Positions 1 to 6,194 of a stretch of 8,732 bases of DNA are shown one piece after another. Each line of letters starts with the position of its first letter. The stretch's first letter is position 1. The stretch spans positions 1-8,732 of the forward strand of contig JAGNTI010000052.1 in NCBI GenBank assembly GCA_017987615.1. Direction: 5' to 3'. This stretch comes from Sediminibacterium sp. (lineage in GTDB: Bacteria; Bacteroidota; Bacteroidia; Chitinophagales; Chitinophagaceae). Below the pieces are notes generated by a model. The model made no database searches. It was not told the origin of the DNA and worked only from the letters and a program-made list of their open reading frames with translations. A program made the position numbers and the translations under genes.

Positions 1-2
1 GT

Positions 3-1784
3 TTAACAGAGAATTTAGTTACGGGCAGTACCGACTCTTCTATTTTTAGTAAGCAGGTTCAAAGTTCAGTAACCAATAATAAAAATCATCGTATCAATTT
101 TAATATCGAAACAAATTTTGATACGAGCAATACGCTCATCATTAGACCTAATATTAGTTTTCAAAATACACATTCAGAAACTTTTCAAACCACAAGTTCT
201 ACACGTGGAAAAATTACAAGTCTTAACAGTTCACGCGTAAATTCTACTCGAGACAATCAGGGCATCAATGGAAGTCTAGAAGCAACGTTTAGACACCGTT
301 TTGCAAAACGTGGCCGCACCTATTCTATTGGCTTAAATAGCAGTTACAATACCAACGACGGGTCTGGAAGTAACTGGTCACAAAATCAGTATAACCTACC
401 ATCACGAAGCTATACCGATACACTCGATCAAATTTATACAACCAACCGCGATGGCAAAAACAATAGTGCTACTTTATCTTACACTGAGCCTATCGGAAAA
501 AATAAACAACTAGAATTTAACTATAACATTTCTAGTAATGTTAACAATTCAGGAAGAGCAACAAATGGCTATAATAAAGTAACGGACAACTATGATATTG
601 CTGTTCCTAATTTGAGCAATATTTTTGAAAATACTTTTAATGCTAATAGATTTACATTGAATTATCGTGTTCAAAATGCAAAGTATAATTTTAGTGTAGG
701 ATCTGGTCTTCAGGTTGGTGATCTAGTAAGTAAAAACATAAGTACCAATGTCAATTTAAAGCAACACTTTGTAAATTTATTTCCATCTGCTAATTTTAGA
801 TACGATTTTACAAAGTCCAAAAACTTACGTATGTTTTACAATGGACGTACGTCACAGCCAAGTGCTGACCAGTTGCAGCCTGTAATTGACAATAGTAATC
901 CATTACTTATCAGAACCGGTAATCCCAATCTAAAGCAACAGTTTTCACACTCTTTTAGATTCTTATTTAACTCGTTCGATATTTTCACTCAAAAAATTAT
1001 TTTTGCTACCCTTAGTGGTAGTTTTATTGAAAATGATATACAAAATTCAACAACCATTTCTGGTGGCGGTGTGCAAACCATTAAGCCAGTTAACTTAAGT
1101 GGAACCTATAATGTAAACGGATTTTTTAATTATGGTTTCCCTATTAAAAAGCCAAAAAGTAATTTAAACTTAATGGCAAACGTTTCACGTAGTCAAACGC
1201 AAACACTGGTAAATAGTATTAGCAATTTCACACGTAATACCAATTTAGGTGGTACGATTTCATGGACAACCAATATTAAAGAAGGGTTTGACATGAATTT
1301 CTCTTCAAACTCTAATTTGACAATGGCTAGGTATACATTGCAGCCTCAACAAAATGGAGACTTCTTTAGTCAAACGGTTTCTACCGAAGCAACTATTTAT
1401 TCAAAGAGTGGTTGGGTATTATCTACTGACTTTGATTACATATACAATGCTGGTAGAAGTGAAGGATTTAATACAAGTATTCCACTTTGGAATGCGAGCC
1501 TGTCTAAGCAAATGCTAAAAAATAAAGCCGGCGAATTAAAGTTCTATGTATTTGACTTATTAAATCAAAACATCAGTATTTCTAGAAATGTAACAAGCAA
1601 CTATATTCAAGATTTACAAACCCGTGTTTTAAAGCGCTACTTCATGATTAGCTTCACGTATAATTTACGCAAATTTGGAGCTACACAAGGACCACAAAAT
1701 CCAATGATGAAAATGATGCAAATGCCAGGCGCAGAACGTCAAATGAACAATATGATGCGTACCTTTAGAGGTGGGGGTATGTAA
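3..1784 (+). CDS. Outer-membrane beta-barrel protein (TonB-dependent-receptor-like), C-terminal part
   Basis: The reading frame is open from the left edge to the TAA at 1782-1784, giving 593 visible codons; the true start, signal peptide and any plug or carboxypeptidase-regulatory-like domain lie upstream of the window. A TTG at 612 could be mistaken for a start, but the frame continues unbroken upstream of it. The protein is rich in Asn, Ser and Thr, with alternating hydrophobic/polar stretches typical of beta strands. Motifs such as PSADQLQP (861-884) and GNPNL (918-932) match what I know of the Bacteroidota outer-membrane beta-barrel family (OMP_b-brl_3 type). The last strand looks like RYFMISFTYNL, followed by a Met-rich tail ending GGGM instead of the usual terminal aromatic residue. 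The substrate cannot be read from the sequence. It is separated from the arginine operon by a terminator, so a functional link is unlikely. Confidence 0.85.
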   Translation, partial: LTENLVTGSTDSSIFSKQVQSSVTNNKNHRINFNIETNFDTSNTLIIRPNISFQNTHSETFQTTSSTRGKITSLNSSRVNSTRDNQGINGSLEATFRHRFAKRGRTYSIGLNSSYNTNDGSGSNWSQNQYNLPSRSYTDTLDQIYTTNRDGKNNSATLSYTEPIGKNKQLEFNYNISSNVNNSGRATNGYNKVTDNYDIAVPNLSNIFENTFNANRFTLNYRVQNAKYNFSVGSGLQVGDLVSKNISTNVNLKQHFVNLFPSANFRYDFTKSKNLRMFYNGRTSQPSADQLQPVIDNSNPLLIRTGNPNLKQQFSHSFRFLFNSFDIFTQKIIFATLSGSFIENDIQNSTTISGGGVQTIKPVNLSGTYNVNGFFNYGFPIKKPKSNLNLMANVSRSQTQTLVNSISNFTRNTNLGGTISWTTNIKEGFDMNFSSNSNLTMARYTLQPQQNGDFFSQTVSTEATIYSKSGWVLSTDFDYIYNAGRSEGFNTSIPLWNASLSKQMLKNKAGELKFYVFDLLNQNISISRNVTSNYIQDLQTRVLKRYFMISFTYNLRKFGATQGPQNPMMKMMQMPGAERQMNNMMRTFRGGGM

Positions 1785-1803
1785 AATCAACAATAGATTT
1801 TTG

Positions 1804-1837
1804 AAAAAGGCTACTTCTAAACCGGGTAGCCTTTTTT
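1804..1837 (+). terminator. Intrinsic terminator of the beta-barrel gene
   Basis: A perfect 11-bp stem pairs AAAAAGGCTAC (1804-1814) with GTAGCCTTTTT (1826-1836) around an 11-nt loop, and the 3' arm runs into a T tract ending at 1837. It starts 20 bases after the stop codon at 1784. The A-rich 5' arm means it could also work on the opposite strand, but no gene approaches from the right. Confidence 0.88.
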
Positions 1838-1932
1838 CATGCTTACAACTGTTAGTAAAATTGATGTTTTTTGTGGAAAACCCCTGATTTTACTGCAAAC
1901 TAACCTATTTTTACACCCTCAAAATTATACAA

Positions 1933-1941
1933 TACCCTTTG
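1933..1941 (+). promoter_or_regulatory. Weak candidate -7 promoter element for the arginine operon
   Basis: TACCCTTTG resembles the Bacteroidota sigma-A -7 consensus TAnnTTTG but has one extra spacer base. No convincing TTG-type -33 element sits about 20-25 bases upstream; only the T-rich stretch near 1907-1912 is there. Transcription from here would begin near 1948, about 20 bases before the putative leader ATG at 1969. I see nothing else definite in 1838-1968, which is AT-rich with no stable hairpin, tRNA or clear operator. A promoter must lie somewhere in this gap, because the terminator at 1804-1837 separates the operon from the previous gene. Confidence 0.25.
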
Positions 1942-1968
1942 GTGAAAATAGCTTTTCAATATAGAAAC

Positions 1969-2049
1969 ATGGTATGTCAATCAACAGCTAGTTGTTTGGG
2001 TCCTATTTCTGTGGTTATGCTTGTGGTCAGATCGCGACGTGGATGCTGA
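1969..2049 (+). CDS. Putative arginine leader peptide (26 codons)
   Basis: ATG at 1969 opens a 26-codon frame ending in TGA at 2047-2049. The C-terminal end reads VVRSRRGC, so Arg falls at codons 21 (AGA, 2029), 23 (CGA, 2035) and 24 (CGT, 2038). A second in-frame ATG at 2017 would give a 10-residue version keeping all three Arg codons. The frame lies about 80 bases before the first gene of an arginine operon and is threaded through RNA segments that can pair in alternative ways. This matches the general layout of amino-acid attenuator leaders, such as those of the his and trp operons in proteobacteria. No clear ribosome-binding site precedes either ATG, which is normal for this phylum. It could instead be a chance frame across a structured RNA. 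Translation is inference; codon content and position are seen directly. Confidence 0.5.
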   Translation: MVCQSTASCLGPISVVMLVVRSRRGC

Positions 2050-2098
2050 TAGGACGAGCAACTGGCACTTGCCCCTATCAGTGAAAAAATCCCCAGTT
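1986..2098 (+). promoter_or_regulatory. Structured leader RNA with mutually exclusive helices (candidate arginine attenuator)
   Basis: Three segments compete. Segment 1 (1987-2007) can pair with segment 2 (2048-2066) in a long helix: GCTAGTTG with CAACTGGC, three further pairs including two G-T, a 2-base bulge at 1998-1999, then a perfect GTCCTAT (2000-2006) with ATAGGAC (2049-2055). Segment 2 can instead pair with segment 3 through CTGATAGG (2046-2053) and CCTATCAG (2074-2081), a perfect 8-bp stem. Both choices use ATAGG, so they cannot coexist. The putative Arg codons (2029-2040) lie in the large loop of the first helix, and the leader stop codon lies within segment 2. A stalled or released ribosome would therefore change which helix forms. 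I do not recognise any known riboswitch class here. The direction of control (termination, Rho access or translation initiation) cannot be settled from the sequence. Confidence 0.6.
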
Positions 2099-2106
2099 TA
2101 ATTTTT
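2060..2106 (+). terminator. Weak terminator-like hairpin and T-rich tract before the first operon gene
   Basis: AACTGG (2060-2065) can pair with CCAGTT (2093-2098), stacked on CACT (2066-2069) with AGTG (2080-2083), leaving a 9-base one-sided bulge. The T-rich stretch TTAATTTTTC follows, and pyrimidine-rich sequence continues to 2120. The bases at 2060-2065 also belong to the long leader helix, so the two folds exclude each other. The stem is poor by intrinsic-terminator standards, so this is only a candidate for the regulated termination step. Confidence 0.25.
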
Positions 2107-2130
2107 CATTTTCTTTTTCTACAATTTTAA

Positions 2131-2826
2131 TTGAAGGCGTTGGAACAAAAAATAATTGTTCGCGTAGCAAATGCTAGCGACGTTACATATGCTCAAACCA
2201 TTACAGACGAAATGGAATCTTCTGCAAAAGCCAGGGGTACTGGTATTGCCAAAAGAACACCCGAATACGTTGCTAAAAAAATGGAAGAGGGCAAAGCAGT
2301 TATTGCTATTGAACCGGATGGTACATGGGTAGGGTTTTGTTATATCGAAGTGTGGGGTCATGAAACATTTGTGGCGAATAGTGGACTCATTGTAGCACCT
2401 GCGCACAGAAAAAGCGGCGTTGCTAAATTAATTAAGCAAACCATTTTTCAATTATCGAGGGAGCGTTATCCAACAGCAAAAATATTTGGATTGACAACGG
2501 GTCTTGCAGTGATGAAAATCAATAGTGACCTGGGTTACGAGCCTGTTACCTATAGTGAGTTAACAGACGACGAAGAGTTTTGGGCAGGTTGTAAAAGCTG
2601 CGTGAACTATGAAATTTTACAAAGTAAAGAGCGTAAAAACTGTATGTGTACGGCTATGTTGTATGATCCTGCGGATCATTATACCACGCAAGAAACATCT
2701 GCAGAATTTAAAAGCAACTCTAAACTCTATGAGCGCTTTATGAAGTTCAAACAAAATAATTTGTTGCAGTGGTTTAGAAAAAAAGAAAAGAAAACAAGCA
2801 AGCATTCATCCATCGAAAAAAAATAA
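2131..2826 (+). CDS. GNAT acyltransferase, probable N-acylglutamate (N-succinylglutamate) synthase
   Basis: This 231-residue GNAT-fold protein probably transfers an acyl group from acyl-CoA to glutamate, the first committed step of arginine synthesis. The acyl-CoA loop is visible as AHRKSGVAKLI (residues 91-101, RxxGxA), preceded by the strand GLIVAP. It is much shorter than classical ArgA, which carries an extra kinase-like domain. From memory, related GNAT proteins start arginine operons across Bacteroidota, and genetic work in Bacteroides supports N-succinylglutamate synthase; I could not check this here. A Cys cluster (C154xxC157, C171xC173) suggests a bound metal, and the C-terminus is a Lys-rich tail from about residue 216. 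The start is uncertain: TTG at 2131 directly follows an in-frame TAA, TTG at 2140 is the alternative, and there is no ATG before the conserved domain. argG begins 4 bases after the stop. Confidence 0.8.
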   Translation: MKALEQKIIVRVANASDVTYAQTITDEMESSAKARGTGIAKRTPEYVAKKMEEGKAVIAIEPDGTWVGFCYIEVWGHETFVANSGLIVAPAHRKSGVAKLIKQTIFQLSRERYPTAKIFGLTTGLAVMKINSDLGYEPVTYSELTDDEEFWAGCKSCVNYEILQSKERKNCMCTAMLYDPADHYTTQETSAEFKSNSKLYERFMKFKQNNLLQWFRKKEKKTSKHSSIEKK

Positions 2827-2830
2827 TAAA

Positions 2831-4054
2831 ATGGCAAGCGAATTACATCAAGTAAAGGCAGGTGATAAAGTGGTACTCGGATTTAGCGGCGGTTTAGATA
2901 CTTCTTATTGCGTTAAATATTTAACGGACGAAAAAGGGTATGAAGTGCATAGTGTAATTGTAAACACCGGCGGTTTTTCGGAAGAGGAATTAAAAAATAT
3001 CGAAGCCCACGCTTATAATTTGGGTGTAAAAACACATACGACTATAGATGCTGTAAAGTCTTACTACGATAGCATTATCAAGTATTTGATCTATGGCAAT
3101 GTGCTTAAAAACAATACCTACCCACTCAGTGTAAGTGCAGAACGCCTCAGTCAAGCACTTCATATTGCAGAGCATGCCAAAAAGATGAATGCTACTGCGG
3201 TAGTGCATGGTAGTACAGGCGCTGGTAATGATCAGGTTCGTTTTGATATGGTTTTTCATATCATGATTCCTGGCGTTACCATTATTACGCCTATTAGAGA
3301 TATGCAGCTTAGTAGAGAAGATGAAATTGCGTATTTAAAATCTAAGGGCGTTAACATGAACTTTGAAAAAGCTGCTTATTCGATAAATAAAGGGCTTTGG
3401 GGAACCAGTGTTGGTGGTAAAGAAACCTTAACGTCTAAGGGCATGTTGCCAGAATCTGCATGGCCAACACAAGTAACTGCATCTGGTAGCGAAGAAGTGA
3501 GTTTGCATTTTGAACAAGGGGCTTTAACCATGATTAACGACAAACGTTTTGATCATCCAACAAAAGCCATTCAATATTTACAAACCATTGCAGGTGCATA
3601 TGGCATTGGTAGAGACATACATGTTGGCGATACCATTATAGGTATCAAAGGACGTGTTGGTTTTGAAGCAGCAGCACCCATGGTTATTTTAAAAGCGCAT
3701 CATGCCCTTGAAAAACACGTGTTAACCAAGTGGCAATTAAATTGGAAAGATCAATTAGCGCAGTTTTATGGTAACTGGTTGCATGAAGGTCAAATCATGG
3801 ATCCTGTCATGCGCGATATAGAAGCATTTTTAGAAAATGCCCAAGAAAATGTAACAGGCACCGTATTTGTTCAACTGCATCCTTACCGCTTTACAGTGAT
3901 TGGTATTGAATCTGCATTTGATTTAATGAGTAGCAAGTTTGGTAAATATGGAGAAATGAATAGTGGCTGGTCTGGTGAAGACGTTCGTGGATTCTCTAAA
4001 ATATTTGGTAACCAAACTTCTATTTACCATAGTATTAAAAATAGCCAATCATGA
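2831..4054 (+). CDS. argG: Argininosuccinate synthase
   Basis: This cytoplasmic enzyme joins citrulline and aspartate with ATP to give argininosuccinate, the penultimate step of the pathway. The ATP-pyrophosphatase loop FSGGLDTS is at residues 18-25, and the conserved HGSTGAGNDQVRFD block at 126-139 contributes to substrate binding. YSINKGLWGTSVGG near 183-196 corresponds to the family's YS-x-x-x-LWG-x-S segment. At 407 residues it is of normal length. The ATG at 2831 lies 4 bases after the GNAT stop, and the final TGA overlaps the argC ATG in an ATGA arrangement, which favours translational coupling. In pathway order this is a late enzyme, yet it stands second in the operon, an order I recall from other Bacteroidota. 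Confidence 0.97.
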   Translation: MASELHQVKAGDKVVLGFSGGLDTSYCVKYLTDEKGYEVHSVIVNTGGFSEEELKNIEAHAYNLGVKTHTTIDAVKSYYDSIIKYLIYGNVLKNNTYPLSVSAERLSQALHIAEHAKKMNATAVVHGSTGAGNDQVRFDMVFHIMIPGVTIITPIRDMQLSREDEIAYLKSKGVNMNFEKAAYSINKGLWGTSVGGKETLTSKGMLPESAWPTQVTASGSEEVSLHFEQGALTMINDKRFDHPTKAIQYLQTIAGAYGIGRDIHVGDTIIGIKGRVGFEAAAPMVILKAHHALEKHVLTKWQLNWKDQLAQFYGNWLHEGQIMDPVMRDIEAFLENAQENVTGTVFVQLHPYRFTVIGIESAFDLMSSKFGKYGEMNSGWSGEDVRGFSKIFGNQTSIYHSIKNSQS

Positions 4055-5052
4055 AAAAAATAAATGTTGGTATAGCTGGTGGTGCTGGTTACACGGGTGG
4101 CGAACTTATCAGAATATTAATTCATCACCCTCAGGTAAACATCGCATTTATTCATAGCAGTAGTAATGCGGGTAAACCCGTATCTGCGGTGCACACAGAT
4201 TTAGTAGGCGATACAGATTTAGTATTTACAAGTTCTTTTTCTGATGCTATCGATGTGTTGTTTTTGTGTGTGGGTCATGGCGAAGCAAAAAAATTACTTG
4301 CAGAACAAAGAATAAGCCCATCAGTTTCCATCATTGATTTGTCACAAGATTTTAGACTTGCCTCAAATGCAACCATTGGAGATAGAACTTTTGTATACGG
4401 TTTACCAGAACTCAATCGTGAAAAAATAACCACTGCAAAAAACATTGCCAACCCAGGCTGTTTTGCAACGGCTATTCAATTAGCATTATTACCGCTTGCA
4501 AAAGCAGGCCTCTTGCAAGATATTTATACAACAGGTATTACAGGGTCTACCGGTGCTGGACAGTCATTAAGTGCTACTTCTCATTTTAGTTGGCGCGCCA
4601 ATAATATTCAGTCTTATAAAACACTCGATCACCAACACGTTTTTGAAATTATACAATCCATCAATCATTTGCAATCAGACGCGCCACTTAGTACAAGCGG
4701 CGAAGGGTCTGGTTTGCATTTTGTACCATGGAGAGGTGATTTCACAAGAGGTATTTATACCAGCTCTGTAATGGATTGTAGTTTGCCGCTAGAAGCCGTT
4801 CAGGAAATGTATGCGGGTTATTATGCGGCGCATCCATTTGTGGTTGTATCTGATACTGCTATACATTTAAAGCAGGTGGTGAATACCAACAAATGCGTAT
4901 TGCAAATTGAAAAAAGGGGAAATAAACTGGTGGTGCACAGCGCTATTGATAATTTAATAAAAGGAGCTAGTGGTCAGGCGGTTCAAAATATGAATTTACT
5001 TTTTGGACTTGGTGAAACAACGGGTCTTTTATTTAAAGCAAACTTTTTTTAG
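4051..5052 (+). CDS. argC: N-acyl-gamma-glutamyl-phosphate reductase
   Basis: It reduces N-acyl-glutamyl phosphate with NADPH to the semialdehyde, third step of the pathway. The N-terminal Rossmann motif GIAGGAGYTGGEL covers residues 7-19. The catalytic Cys is C137 in NPGCFAT (134-140), and the downstream block SHFSWRANN followed by LDHQHVFEI (192-200) carries the expected active-site His. At 333 residues it is of normal length for the shorter Bacteroidota-type enzyme. The start codon overlaps the argG stop by 4 bases, and argD begins 2 bases after the TAG at 5050-5052. The sequence does not tell whether the acyl group is acetyl or succinyl; the neighbouring argF' favours succinyl. Confidence 0.96.
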   Translation: MKKINVGIAGGAGYTGGELIRILIHHPQVNIAFIHSSSNAGKPVSAVHTDLVGDTDLVFTSSFSDAIDVLFLCVGHGEAKKLLAEQRISPSVSIIDLSQDFRLASNATIGDRTFVYGLPELNREKITTAKNIANPGCFATAIQLALLPLAKAGLLQDIYTTGITGSTGAGQSLSATSHFSWRANNIQSYKTLDHQHVFEIIQSINHLQSDAPLSTSGEGSGLHFVPWRGDFTRGIYTSSVMDCSLPLEAVQEMYAGYYAAHPFVVVSDTAIHLKQVVNTNKCVLQIEKRGNKLVVHSAIDNLIKGASGQAVQNMNLLFGLGETTGLLFKANFF

Positions 5053-5054
5053 AC

Positions 5055-6194
5055 ATGAAACTATTTGACGTATATCCACTTAATAATATCACCATAACAA
5101 AAGCTGCGGGCTCGTATGTGTGGGACGAAAAAGGAACGGAGTACCTAGATATGTATGGTGGGCATGCTGTTATAAGTATTGGTCATACGCATCCATACTG
5201 GGTATCAGCGATTGAAACGCAACTGCATCAAATTGCTTTTTATTCTAACTCTGTTATTATTCCTATTCAATCTAGGCTAGCAGAAAAAATAGGAACAGTA
5301 AGTGGTAAACAAGACTTTCAACTTTTTTTATGCAATAGCGGTGCAGAAGCCAATGAAAACGCTTTAAAGCTTGCGTCTTTTGTTACCGGCCGTAAAAAAA
5401 TTATTGCATTTACAAAATCTTTCCACGGAAGAACTTCACTTGCCGTTGCAGCAACAGACAACCCGTCTATTATTGCACCTGTAAATGAAACAGATAATAT
5501 TATTTTCTTGCCTTTTAATGATGAGCAGGCGTTAAAAGCATGCTTCGAAAAAGAGGGTGACACCATTGCAGCTGTTATTATTGAAGGCATACAAGGTGTT
5601 GGCGGTATTCGTGTAGCATCAAATTCTTTTTTACAAAGTATCAGGTCTTTATGTGACAAGCATGGCGCTTTATATATTGCGGATAGTGTGCAGTGTGGTT
5701 ATGGCAGAACAGGACAGTTTTTTGCGCATGATGCTGCAGGCGTAGACGCCGATATTTATTCGATGGCAAAAGGTATGGGCAATGGATTTCCCATTGGCGG
5801 TATTTTAATTGCACCCCATATTGCACCAAAATACGGTATGTTAGGTACCACGTTTGGTGGTAATCATTTGGCATGCGCTGCTGCACTGGCAGTAGTAGAA
5901 GTAATGGATAATGAAAATTTATTAGCGAGTGCTGCTAGTCATGGCGCTTACTTAATGGAAGCACTTTCAAAAATTCCACAACTACAAAATGTAAGAGGCA
6001 GGGGCCTCATGATTGGTTTTGATGTGGCTGATGAAATCAAGGATTTGAAAAAAGTATTACTCCAGGAGTTTAAAGTATTTACTGGCGAAGCAAAACCAAA
6101 CGTAATCAGACTACTTCCTTCCTTGGCTATTACAAAAGAGGAAATTGATATATTCTTAGATAGACTTCAAAAAGCCATTCAATCTTTGTTATGA
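5055..6194 (+). CDS. argD: N-acylornithine aminotransferase (class III, PLP-dependent)
   Basis: It converts N-acyl-glutamate semialdehyde to N-acyl-ornithine using glutamate as amino donor, the fourth step. Class-III aminotransferase motifs appear in order: NSGAEANE (94-101), FHGRT (123-127), the IEG-QG segment (177-181), D210 and Q213 for the PLP ring, the Schiff-base lysine K239 in MAKGMGNGFPIGG, and GTTFGGN (264-270). Length is 379 residues, about normal for the family. The usual DEVQTG motif reads DSVQCG, with Ser at 211 where Glu is common; the PLP-binding Asp and Gln are kept, so activity should be intact. The gene starts 2 bases after argC, and its TGA overlaps the argF' ATG by 4 bases. 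Assignment among class-III aminotransferases relies partly on the operon. Confidence 0.95.
   Translation: MKLFDVYPLNNITITKAAGSYVWDEKGTEYLDMYGGHAVISIGHTHPYWVSAIETQLHQIAFYSNSVIIPIQSRLAEKIGTVSGKQDFQLFLCNSGAEANENALKLASFVTGRKKIIAFTKSFHGRTSLAVAATDNPSIIAPVNETDNIIFLPFNDEQALKACFEKEGDTIAAVIIEGIQGVGGIRVASNSFLQSIRSLCDKHGALYIADSVQCGYGRTGQFFAHDAAGVDADIYSMAKGMGNGFPIGGILIAPHIAPKYGMLGTTFGGNHLACAAALAVVEVMDNENLLASAASHGAYLMEALSKIPQLQNVRGRGLMIGFDVADEIKDLKKVLLQEFKVFTGEAKPNVIRLLPSLAITKEEIDIFLDRLQKAIQSLL

Noticed and set aside
612..1784. Treating TTG at 612 as the start of a complete 390-residue gene
   Set aside because: The same frame is open without a stop back to position 3 and encodes the same Asn/Ser-rich barrel-like sequence, so 612 is internal.
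1969..2098. A known riboswitch class (TPP, cobalamin, SAM, glutamine or similar)
   Set aside because: I could not find the conserved boxes I know for these classes; the alternative helices and Arg codons fit an attenuator better. A covariance-model scan would be needed to exclude them fully.
2119..3259. Minus-strand open frames at 2119-2406, 2617-2805 and 2990-3259
   Set aside because: They lie opposite the GNAT and argG genes, have no recognisable motifs and are Cys/Phe/Ile-rich shadow translations.
3963..4771. Small + strand frames at 3963-4157 and 4571-4771
   Set aside because: They are out-of-frame readings inside argG/argC with no recognisable features.
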